A stretch of DNA of 64,000 nucleotides from Microbulbifer sp. SAOS-129_SWC (GTDB lineage: Bacteria; Pseudomonadota; Gammaproteobacteria; Pseudomonadales; Cellvibrionaceae), in contig NZ_CP155567.1 in assembly GCF_039696035.1 (NCBI RefSeq), positions 1,315,501-1,379,500 on the forward strand, given 5' to 3'. Shown piece after piece: positions 37,581 through 45,344 of the stretch. A program made the translations under genes and the position numbers. The notes below the pieces were generated by a model. That model saw only the letters and a list, made by a program, of their open reading frames with translations. It did not search any database and was not told the DNA's origin. The stretch's first letter is position 1. Every line of letters begins with the position of its first letter.

Positions 37581-37943
37581 TCAGGCAGCGCCGCGCAGCG
37601 CGTCCAGGTAGGCGCAGGTGTACGCGAGGCCGTCGAGGCGCTGGATCAGCTCCGCCGGGCGGCCGCCCAGGTGGCGGTTGGGGGTCTGCATAAAATGCTG
37701 GATATTGGCGCTGTCACCGCCATTCAGCGGCACCAGTGAGCGGTAGATGCGGATCAGCAGCATGGCGATCTCGCCGGTCTTGGAGTGGGGATCGATAGCG
37801 CCGGACTGCTTGAGACGCCCGAGTGCGGAGCGGCTGAGACCGAGCACACCCATCAGCTCCGCATTGCCGAGGCCGAGGGCCGCCGCCGCGCCGAAGAAAC
37901 CCTCGGCCAGGGCCTGTTCCGGTGCCACCTGAATCTTGTGCAT
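37581..37943 (-). CDS. Xre/MbcA/ParS-type antitoxin (DUF2384)
   Basis: The 120-residue protein (ATG 37943) has an N-terminal Xre-like helix-turn-helix (GNAELMGVLGLSRSALGRLKQSGAID) and a C-terminal DUF2384 toxin-binding region ending GGRPAELIQRLDGLAYTCAYLDALRG; the NRHLGGRPxEL-type motif is typical. It neutralises the RES toxin encoded next and should repress its own operon. The long frame to 37979 adds 12 residues. Confidence 0.9.
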   Translation of the reverse strand: MHKIQVAPEQALAEGFFGAAAALGLGNAELMGVLGLSRSALGRLKQSGAIDPHSKTGEIAMLLIRIYRSLVPLNGGDSANIQHFMQTPNRHLGGRPAELIQRLDGLAYTCAYLDALRGAA

Positions 37944-38009
37944 GCGCCGCTCCTGCTTGCCAAGCCCGGATCGGGACACTTGTGGCGCCCTTTACCGGAA
38001 GTTCTCGAT

Positions 38010-38037
38010 ATGGGTAATTTAATTAAAATTTACCCAT
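38010..38037. promoter_or_regulatory. Palindromic candidate operator of the RES/Xre operon
   Basis: ATGGGTAA (38010-38017) and TTACCCAT (38030-38037) are perfect inverted half-sites around a fully AT 12-base spacer, about 65 bases upstream of the antitoxin start. This is the expected position for antitoxin autoregulation. The surrounding gap (37944-38202) is markedly AT-rich and also holds a second inverted repeat at 38101-38115 / 38165-38179 (ATTGGCCT...AGGCCAAT). No gene was seen there. Confidence 0.6.
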
Positions 38038-38202
38038 TGCGCAACATGGGCCCGGTGCTGCCATGTCAGCGGTGTTCGCATGATTCCATGGTATCTTTGG
38101 ATTGGCCTACCCAAAATCTGTTAAAAATAGTAATTGGTATGATAAGATTTTATTTTTTCTTTTATTTGGTAAGGCCAATATTGCTGTAGGCGTCGGCGCG
38201 GC

Positions 38203-38940
38203 TCAGGCGCGCAATGCCCGCACCAGGGCCTGCATGCGCTGGTAATGGCTACCTTTCCAGTAGATACGCCGGCAGCTTTCACACTGGAAGAAGGTGTTGA
38301 AATAGCGGCGGGTGTTGTCCGGTAGTTGTTCCACTACCTGTACCCGCGGTACCGGCCGCAGAGTGCCGTTGCAGGCGATACAGCGGCTGAAAGGGCGCAT
38401 AGCCGGCTGCAGCTGCAGGCGTTCCACCACCTCGGCAATCTGCCGGCGCGGTTGTGTCGCACGCACGAAATAGCCCCGTTGCAGGCGGCGCCGTTTCAGC
38501 AGGCCGCGGTCGCGGCTGAGCAGAATGCGGCGCTCGTCGACGGAAATCTGTAGCAGGGTGTCGTCGTCATAGTCGGCGCGGAACAGGGTGTCGAAACCGA
38601 GCATGCGCAGGTAGCGCGCCAGCCGCCCGAGGTGGCAGTCGAGCACGAAGCGCGGGCGGCGCAATGGCCGCGGGCGCAGGCGTTGCAGTGGCGAAATATC
38701 CAGTGCCTCGAACATTGGGTAGACGCCGATGCGGTCGCCGTCGCACAGGCGGTAGTCGAAATTGACCGATTCACTGTTGGCGAGGATCAGATCCACTTCC
38801 GTGTGGGGCACGCCGAGGTTCTCGATCGCGTCCTTGACCGAGCCGGGCAGCGGGTATTCACGCGCAAACTCGCACTGGCGCCTGTCGCGCGGCAGGAAGT
38901 CATTGAGTTCCCGATAGAAACGAAACGTCACCCGGATCAT
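38203..38940 (-). CDS. Mut7-C ubiquitin/RNase domain protein
   Basis: The 245-residue protein (ATG 38940) has an N-terminal ubiquitin-like Mut7-C domain (RVTFRFYRELNDFLP, then NSESVNFDYRLCDGDRIGVYP), a PIN-like Mut7-C RNase domain with acidic residues (FVLDCHLGRLARYLRMLGFDT, DTLLQISVDERRILLSRDRGLLKRR) and a C-terminal zinc ribbon with CIAC and CESC. A role in RNA processing or degradation is inferred. It is divergent from a LysR gene across 79 bases. Confidence 0.9.
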   Translation of the reverse strand: MIRVTFRFYRELNDFLPRDRRQCEFAREYPLPGSVKDAIENLGVPHTEVDLILANSESVNFDYRLCDGDRIGVYPMFEALDISPLQRLRPRPLRRPRFVLDCHLGRLARYLRMLGFDTLFRADYDDDTLLQISVDERRILLSRDRGLLKRRRLQRGYFVRATQPRRQIAEVVERLQLQPAMRPFSRCIACNGTLRPVPRVQVVEQLPDNTRRYFNTFFQCESCRRIYWKGSHYQRMQALVRALRA

Positions 38941-39019
38941 AAGCAGATTGTAGTGGCGGCGAATACGAATCGACGGCGGCATAAATCGACGGGAAATCAC
39001 GCAAGGGGGAGGGCAGGTA

Positions 39020-39943
39020 TTGCAGATCGATGACTGGAACCAGGTGCACTGTGCACTGGCAGTTGCGCGCGCCGGCACCCTGTCCGGTGCGGCGCAGGAA
39101 TTGGGGGTTTCGCACTCGACGGTGTTGCGCCGGGTCGATTCCCTGGAAAAAACCCTGAACGCGCGCCTGTTCTACCGCCACCCGCGCGGCTACGTGCCCA
39201 CCGAGGCCGGGCGCCTGTTGATGCGCGCGGCGCAATCCATGCAGGAGCAACTCAATCTGCTGGTTGGGCGCGTGTGCAGCGGCAGGCAGCCGCTCAGCGG
39301 TGCGCTGACGGTTTGCGTCGGGGAGGAACTGGTCGCGCCGATGTTGCCGCTGCTACAGCGTTTTCAGCGGCGCCACCAGGGCCTGAGCCTGCGCCTGGCC
39401 GGGAGTGTTGGCGAGTGCCGCGGCGTGGCCGTCGGCCTGTGCGCAGGCGCGCGCCCTTCGGCGGCCGGCCTCGCCGTGCAGTCGCTGCCGCGATTGCCCT
39501 ACAGTCTCTATGGTGCACGCAGTTACCTGCGCAAATACGGCGCGTTGCGCGGGCTCGACCAGTTCGGCGGGCACCGCTTTATCAGTTGTGCGGATTGCGC
39601 CGCTCATCCGGCGCTAGAGTGGATGGAGCAGTCGGTGCCCAAGCGCCAGCTGGCACTGCGCTGCGGCAGTGCGGGGCAAATGCTGGAAGCCGTGCGCGCG
39701 GGCATCGGTATTGCGCCGCTGAGTGTGTGGCGGGCGCGCGCGGAGGAGGGGCTGTGCCGCCTGCTGCCGCCGCCCGCCGAGTGGCAGCGCGACCTGTGGC
39801 TGTACAGCCCGCGGGATGCCTGCGGCAATTCCGCCGTGCGGGTGTTCAGTGCTTTTGTCATTGACTGCATTGCGCGCTTGCAGCGCGTGCATTCTATTGA
39901 TGAAGCCCGCGCGGTGGCGGCCGTTGCCGGTGAGGAAAAGTAA
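39020..39943 (+). CDS. LysR-family transcriptional regulator
   Basis: The 307-residue protein has an N-terminal winged HTH (FHCALAVARAG-like start WNQVHCALAVARAGTLSGAAQ, then LGVSHSTVLRRVDSLEKTL and LFYRHPRGYVPTEAG) and a co-inducer domain (about 90-295). The start is TTG 39020 behind GGGGGAGGG. It is divergent from the Mut7-C gene; the 79-bp gap is the likely binding region. The target genes and ligand are not evident. Confidence 0.9.
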   Translation: MQIDDWNQVHCALAVARAGTLSGAAQELGVSHSTVLRRVDSLEKTLNARLFYRHPRGYVPTEAGRLLMRAAQSMQEQLNLLVGRVCSGRQPLSGALTVCVGEELVAPMLPLLQRFQRRHQGLSLRLAGSVGECRGVAVGLCAGARPSAAGLAVQSLPRLPYSLYGARSYLRKYGALRGLDQFGGHRFISCADCAAHPALEWMEQSVPKRQLALRCGSAGQMLEAVRAGIGIAPLSVWRARAEEGLCRLLPPPAEWQRDLWLYSPRDACGNSAVRVFSAFVIDCIARLQRVHSIDEARAVAAVAGEEK

Positions 39944-40047
39944 ACTTTAAAATCCCTCCGGTTACTTTTATGCTTCTTCGTCTAGCTGGCGGAACCTGCC
40001 CCGCTGTCTGGATTCGCAGTATAAAAATAATCCATAAGTAACTTCAT

Positions 40048-41208
40048 ATGTCGTATCCCCGTTCCGCCCAGCGCCTCTACGGCCTGGATAGCCTGCGCGC
40101 ACTGGCCATCATTGTCGTGCTGATCTATCACTACCGCGTTGTCGTCAGCCGGGAGCCACTGTTCGGGTTTATGAGTGAACTGGGGTGGGCCGGCGTGGAT
40201 CTGTTTTTTGTCCTGAGCGGCTATCTGATCGGCAACCAGGTGCTGGGTGCGCTGGCCCGCAATGAAGACTTTTCCCTGCGGCGTTTCTACGCGCGGCGGT
40301 TTTTCCGCACCCTGCCCAACTATTACGTCGTGCTGGCGTTGTGCCTGCTGGTACCGGCACTGAACGGCAAGGACACGGCGCCGCTGTGGTCTTTCCTGAG
40401 TTTTACCCAGAATTTAGCCATGCGCCCGGGTGAGACTTTTACCCACTCCTGGTCGCTATGTATCGAAGAGCAGTTTTACCTGCTGTTTCCACTCGCGGCA
40501 CTGCTATTGCTGCGACGCTTCCGCTCGCCACTTGCCGGCTGGGTGGTGCTGGCGGTCGGCAGCCTGGCGGCGATGGCACTGCGCATGGTGATGCTGGAAC
40601 GCCACGGCGGTGCCGATATCGGTGCGCTGGATTACTACCAGTACATCTACTACACCAGCGTGACCCGCTTTGATGAACTACTGCCGGGGATTGCGATTGC
40701 GCTGTTGAAAAACTTTCACCGCGATACCTTCGCGCGTTTGCTGGAGCACGGACAAAAGCTGTTGCTGGTCGGTATTGCCCTGGTCGCGTTCGCGTTTTAC
40801 GGTTTCCAGAATTACTGGTATCGCGGTGGCATCGGTGTGGATACCTTCTGGACCACCTGCGGATACAGCCTGCTGACCTGGGGGTTTGCACTGCTGGTGC
40901 TGTCCGCACTGTCGCCCAAATCCTGGCTGCATCGCGCGCGGATTCCCGGTGCCGCGAGCATTGCGGTCTGGTCCTACGCGCTATATCTGATTCACAAACC
41001 GTTGTTCAAGCTCCTGAAAGAACCGGTCGGTGATGCCGGATTCAGTGTCGACGGCTACGCCGGTATGGCGATTATTCTGGCTGTCAGTATTACCGCCGGC
41101 TGGCTGCTGTTCCGCACTGTGGAAACCCCGTTTATGCGTATGCGCAGCCGCCTGGTCCCGTCGAATGTGCGCGCTCCCGCGCCGGTAACCGCCGCGGTAT
41201 CGGGTTGA
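40048..41208 (+). CDS. Membrane acyltransferase (acyltransferase 3 family)
   Basis: The 386-residue protein has about ten membrane helices and the OafA/acyltransferase-3 signatures: RLYGLDSLRALAIIVVLIYHY (catalytic His in IYHY), GWAGVDLFFVLSGYLIG, FYARRFFRTLPNYY and SWSLCIEEQFYLLFPL. Such enzymes O-acetylate cell-surface glycans. No polysaccharide genes lie nearby, so the acceptor is unknown. It starts with ATG 40048 and is followed 10 bases later by a ybaK-like gene. Confidence 0.92.
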   Translation: MSYPRSAQRLYGLDSLRALAIIVVLIYHYRVVVSREPLFGFMSELGWAGVDLFFVLSGYLIGNQVLGALARNEDFSLRRFYARRFFRTLPNYYVVLALCLLVPALNGKDTAPLWSFLSFTQNLAMRPGETFTHSWSLCIEEQFYLLFPLAALLLLRRFRSPLAGWVVLAVGSLAAMALRMVMLERHGGADIGALDYYQYIYYTSVTRFDELLPGIAIALLKNFHRDTFARLLEHGQKLLLVGIALVAFAFYGFQNYWYRGGIGVDTFWTTCGYSLLTWGFALLVLSALSPKSWLHRARIPGAASIAVWSYALYLIHKPLFKLLKEPVGDAGFSVDGYAGMAIILAVSITAGWLLFRTVETPFMRMRSRLVPSNVRAPAPVTAAVSG

Positions 41209-41218
41209 TGGTGGCACC

Positions 41219-41692
41219 GTGACCCCGGCGATCAAGGCCCTGCAAAAGGCGAAAGCTCAGTTCCGGATTCACGAGTACAGGCACGCCCCGGGCACCGCCT
41301 CCTACGGACAGGAGGCGGCGGAAAAACTGGGGGTGGCGCCGCAGCGCGTGTTCAAGACCCTGGTGGTTGCATTCGACAACGGCAGCTGTGCAGTCGCGGT
41401 GGTTCCGGTCAATGCGCAGCTGGGGATGAAACAGATCGCGCGCGCTGCCGGCGCCAAGAAGGCCGCGATGGCCGAGGGCGTGCAGGTGCAGCGCCTGACC
41501 GGATATGTCCTCGGCGGCGTCAGTCCCATCGCCCAGAAAAGGCGCCTGCGGACATTCATCGATAGCACGGCGCAGCAGTTCGACACAATTTTTGTCAGTG
41601 CCGGGCGGCGCGGGCTGGAGATTGAACTGCGCCCGCAAGCGCTGCAGCGCCAGACCCATGCACAGTTTACCGACCTGGCGGTGAGCGACTGA
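41219..41692 (+). CDS. ybaK: YbaK-type Cys-tRNA(Pro) deacylase
   Basis: The 157-residue protein is a YbaK/EbsC-type editing factor that hydrolyses cysteine mischarged on tRNA-Pro. Family landmarks are FRIHEYRHAPGTASYGQEAAEKLGV, VFKTLVVAFDNGSCAVAVVPV, GAKKAAMAEGVQVQRLTGYVLGGVSP and a terminal SAGRRGLEIEL. It starts with GTG at 41219. It may be co-transcribed with the acyltransferase gene but has no evident functional link to it. Confidence 0.93.
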   Translation: MTPAIKALQKAKAQFRIHEYRHAPGTASYGQEAAEKLGVAPQRVFKTLVVAFDNGSCAVAVVPVNAQLGMKQIARAAGAKKAAMAEGVQVQRLTGYVLGGVSPIAQKRRLRTFIDSTAQQFDTIFVSAGRRGLEIELRPQALQRQTHAQFTDLAVSD

Positions 41693-41812
41693 GTCAGCCC
41701 TGTCTACACTAAGCAGTTGTGATCAATCATTCTGCGAGGCAGGGAAGGCGGCACTATTGCATAGCTACCGTATTCGACCAGACTGCTCCTTCCCCGTCGC
41801 GGTGCTGCGCTG

Positions 41813-43387
41813 ATGGTGCGCAGGGGCTTTTACGTCTTTGCGGTGCTCGCGCCGCTGCTAACGGCGGCGTGGGCCCTGATCTGGCCGCCGGCCTGGTGGC
41901 TGCTGGCGCTGGTGATCGCCCTGGTCGCAGTCGGCAATTACGATATCTATTCCCGCCACAACGTGCTCTACAACTACCCGGTGATCGGCCACTTGCGCTA
42001 CCTGCTGGAATTTGTGCGGCCGGAGCTGCGCCAGTATTTTTTTGAATCGGAGACCAGCGGCAGGCCATTCGACCGCGAGCAGCGGGATATCGTCGATGCC
42101 CGCGCCGATGGCCGGCCGGATACGGCCGCTTTCGGTACGGTGCAGGAACTGGAATCCAGCGGTTTCGAATTTGCCCGACACTCGCTGGCGGTGAAGGAGG
42201 TCGATTCCGCCGCCGAGCGGGTTACCTTCGGCGGGCCGCAGTGCCAGCACCCCTACCTTGCGTCGCGCCTGAATATCTCGGCGATGAGCTTTGGCTCCCT
42301 ATCTGCCAATGCCATTCGCGCGTTGAACCGCGGCGCCGCCCTTGGCGGCTTTGCCCACAATACCGGTGAGGGCGGGCTAAGCCCCTATCACCTGGAATAC
42401 GGCGCGGATGTTATCTGGGAGCTGGGGACCGCCTATTTCGGCTGCCGCACGAAGAACGGGCGTTTCGATGCCGGCGAGTTTGCCGAAAAGGCGGCGCACG
42501 ATCAGGTGAAGATGATCGAGATCAAGCTGTCCCAGGGGGCCAAACCCTCGCATGGCGGTCTGCTGCCGGCGGCCAAGATTACCGAAGAAATCGCCCGTAT
42601 TCGCGATATCGATATGGGGGTGGATTGCCTGTCCCCGCCCACGCATACGGAGTTCGACTCACCGATCGGGTTGCTGCAGTTTGTGGCGCGGGTGCGCGAG
42701 CTCGCCGGCGGCAAGCCGGTCGGTTTCAAGTTGTGCCTCGGGCGTCGCGACGAATTCCTGGGGATCTGCAAGGCGATGCACGAGAGCGGGATCCGCCCGG
42801 ACTTTATCACCGTGGATGGTGCCGAAGGCGGCACCGGTGCGGCGCCAATCGAGTTTTCTGATCGGCTGGGCAGCTACATCAACGACGCGCTGCCGTTCGT
42901 GCACAATGCGCTGGTCGGCAGCGGGGTGCGCGACGATCTGCGCATAATCGCCAGCGGCAAGGTGGCCATGGGCTTCGATATGGTGATCAAGCACGCGCTC
43001 GGCGCCAACGCCTGCAACGCTGCGCGGCCGTTTATGTTCGCGATCGGCTGTATCCAGGCGCGGCGTTGCCACACCAACAAATGCCCCACCGGCATTACCA
43101 CCATGGATCCACACCGCACCCGCGCGGTGGATGTCATGGCCAAAGGGGAGCGGGTGCGCAATTTCCACCGCGGCACTCTCGATACCTTCCTGAGCCTGAC
43201 CGGGGCGCTGGGCTGCTCGCATCCGGACCAGCTGTCGCCGGAACTGATTTATCGCCGCGCGCCAGACGGTGCCGCGCGGAGCTGTGCCGAGATCTACCCG
43301 CTGGTGCAGCCGGGCCAGTTCCTTGGCGGCGAAGTACCACCGGAATATGCGCACGACTGGCAGTCGGCGTCCGCCGACCGTTTCTGA
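41813..43387 (+). CDS. FMN-binding glutamate synthase family protein
   Basis: The 524-residue protein has two N-terminal membrane helices (GFYVFAVLAPLLTAAWALI and WWLLALVIALVAVGN), then a TIM-barrel related to the FMN domain of the GltB glutamate synthase subunit (LNISAMSFGSLSANAI, NTGEGGLSPYH, CLSPPTHTEFDSPIGL, DGAEGGTGAAP). The cysteine cluster CIQARRCHTNKCPTGI should hold a 3Fe-4S cluster. It lacks the amidotransferase domain and has no GltD partner here. Electron donor and substrate are unknown. Confidence 0.92.
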   Translation: MVRRGFYVFAVLAPLLTAAWALIWPPAWWLLALVIALVAVGNYDIYSRHNVLYNYPVIGHLRYLLEFVRPELRQYFFESETSGRPFDREQRDIVDARADGRPDTAAFGTVQELESSGFEFARHSLAVKEVDSAAERVTFGGPQCQHPYLASRLNISAMSFGSLSANAIRALNRGAALGGFAHNTGEGGLSPYHLEYGADVIWELGTAYFGCRTKNGRFDAGEFAEKAAHDQVKMIEIKLSQGAKPSHGGLLPAAKITEEIARIRDIDMGVDCLSPPTHTEFDSPIGLLQFVARVRELAGGKPVGFKLCLGRRDEFLGICKAMHESGIRPDFITVDGAEGGTGAAPIEFSDRLGSYINDALPFVHNALVGSGVRDDLRIIASGKVAMGFDMVIKHALGANACNAARPFMFAIGCIQARRCHTNKCPTGITTMDPHRTRAVDVMAKGERVRNFHRGTLDTFLSLTGALGCSHPDQLSPELIYRRAPDGAARSCAEIYPLVQPGQFLGGEVPPEYAHDWQSASADRF

Positions 43388-43580
43388 ATGCGGTCTTGCG
43401 GGATGCGGTAGGGAGCCCGCTGAGGTACAGTTGTCGCAGAGTTAACCCGGCAGTCTTTAATGGACGGGTTAACAGCAATGCGCATTGCGCACTGCTGTTG
43501 CCTGCGGAGTTACGGGTGGTGCCGCCGGTGCCGCGCGACCCCGCAGCGATCGACGGATAATCATAACAACAGGAATTGCC

Positions 43581-44942
43581 ATGAAATCTCTCACGCTGTC
43601 ACGCAAACTGGTGCCGCTGGCCGTGCTGCTACTGGCACTCGGCGGCTGCGGCAAAAAGTCTGAACCCGCGCCGGCGACCCCGGTAGAGAAGTCTGCGTCG
43701 TCTGCGGCGAAATCCGCCGAGGAGCTGGATATGGATCAACTGGCGCGCAACTATGTAATGCTGGTGCTGGAACTCGGCAACCACGACAAAACCTATGTCG
43801 ATGCCTACTACGGCCCCCAGGCGCTGAAGGACAAGGCTGCTGCCAGCAATGCCACGCCGGCACAGATCGCGACGCGCGCGAAAGCATTACTCCAACAGCT
43901 ACCGGAACGGATTCAACCGGCGGGCGACCTGGAAACCCTGCGCCAGCACTATCTGAAAACCCAGCTGCGCTCGGTAGTGGCGCATGCGGAAAGCCTCGCC
44001 GGCAAGAGTAAGCCCAGTTTCGAGCAGGAGGCCGAGCTGCTTTACGATACTCGCCCGCCAAAGCAACACTATGCGGAATTCGAACCGGTGCTGGCGGAAC
44101 TGGACAAGCTGCTGCCCGGTGACAAACCGTTGCACCTGCGCGTACAGGCGTTCCGCCAGCAGTTTGAAATTCCCGCGGACAAGCTGGATGCCGTTTTCAC
44201 CGCCGCCATCGATGCCTGCCGCGAACGGACCAAACAGCATATCCAGTTGCCGGCCGACGAGAATTTCAAGCTGGAATACGTCACCGATAAACCGTGGAGC
44301 GGCTACAACTGGTACCAGGGCCATGCGCAGAGCCTGATCCAGGTCAATACCGAACTGCCGATCATGATCGACCGCGCCATCGACCTCGGCTGCCACGAGG
44401 GCTATCCGGGCCACCACACCTACAATACGCTGCTGGAGAACAATCTGGTCGACCAGCGCGGCTGGATCGAATACAGCGTCTACCCGCTGTTCAGCCCCCA
44501 GTCACTGATCGCCGAAGGCAGTGCCAACTACGGTATCGAACTGGCGTTTCCCGGGCAGGAAAAAGCCGAATTTGAAAAAACCGTGCTCTACCCGCTGGCC
44601 GGGCTGGATCCGGCCGAGGCGGAAAAATACGATCGCGTACTGGCCCTCATTGAAAAACTCAGTTTTGCCGGCAATGAGATTGCGCGCCAGTATATCGATG
44701 GTGAAATCGACGCGGACAAGGTTGTCGAGCTGTTCCAGAAATACACGGTAATGAGCCCGGAAAAAGCCAAACAACGGCTGCGCTTTGTCGATACCTACGG
44801 TGCTTACGTCATCAACTACAACTGGGGCAAGCAGCTGGTGGCGAACTATGTGGAGCAGGGGAATGCTGACAGCGACCAGCGCTGGCAGCGTTTCAGCAAG
44901 CTGCTGTCGTCGCCGCGGTTGCCGTCGTCTCTGGACTGGTAA
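43581..44942 (+). CDS. DUF885-type lipoprotein, putative zinc peptidase
   Basis: ATG 43581 gives 453 residues with a lipoprotein signal (LVPLAVLLLALGGC, lipobox LGGC) and a low-complexity linker (PAPATPVEKSASSAAKSAEE). The motif GCHEGYPGHHTYN (His at about 272) corresponds to HEAIPGH in the larger paralogue at 31606-33426. Similarity elsewhere is weak, so they are distant relatives rather than a recent duplication. A peptidase function is inferred from the motif. Confidence 0.85.
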   Translation: MKSLTLSRKLVPLAVLLLALGGCGKKSEPAPATPVEKSASSAAKSAEELDMDQLARNYVMLVLELGNHDKTYVDAYYGPQALKDKAAASNATPAQIATRAKALLQQLPERIQPAGDLETLRQHYLKTQLRSVVAHAESLAGKSKPSFEQEAELLYDTRPPKQHYAEFEPVLAELDKLLPGDKPLHLRVQAFRQQFEIPADKLDAVFTAAIDACRERTKQHIQLPADENFKLEYVTDKPWSGYNWYQGHAQSLIQVNTELPIMIDRAIDLGCHEGYPGHHTYNTLLENNLVDQRGWIEYSVYPLFSPQSLIAEGSANYGIELAFPGQEKAEFEKTVLYPLAGLDPAEAEKYDRVLALIEKLSFAGNEIARQYIDGEIDADKVVELFQKYTVMSPEKAKQRLRFVDTYGAYVINYNWGKQLVANYVEQGNADSDQRWQRFSKLLSSPRLPSSLDW

Positions 44943-45344
44943 TCGGGTAGATTGACGATCGTGTTGCCCGCTTGAATACTCCCAGTGGGCGGGCGACATA
45001 GTATTCTTATTGGCCGGGTATTCTGATTGGCCGGCACTTTTTCTGAACCCGGTCGGAGCGCGGCGGCGTTGTTGGCGCCCCGCGGCCGCCGTGCTATCCT
45101 GCCGGCAGTCGAAAAAGGTGGACCGGTTTGGTGAGCCCCGGTCAGTGCTTCGCACCCCGTGCAGCATTTAATTCCAGCCAATACTTTCCAGTCAATTGGC
45201 CGCGGACCACGACAGAAGGCGACGTGCGTCTTCTCGTCGGTGGTTACACTCTGCGGTAGTCTCTTCTGTTACCCCTGTCGTATACGGCGGAATTCGCGCG
45301 TCCTCAACTGTGCTCCCGGCACGTTATTTCGAGGACAAATTATC
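44943..45344. other. Intergenic gap before the monooxygenase gene
   Basis: No gene is supported in these 402 bases. A tandem 17-bp direct repeat lies at 45002-45017 and 45019-45034 (TATTCT..TTGGCCGG, one or two mismatches). A weak hairpin CCCGC/GCGGG follows the DUF885 stop. The ribosome site GAGGA for the next gene lies at about 45331. Confidence 0.6.
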
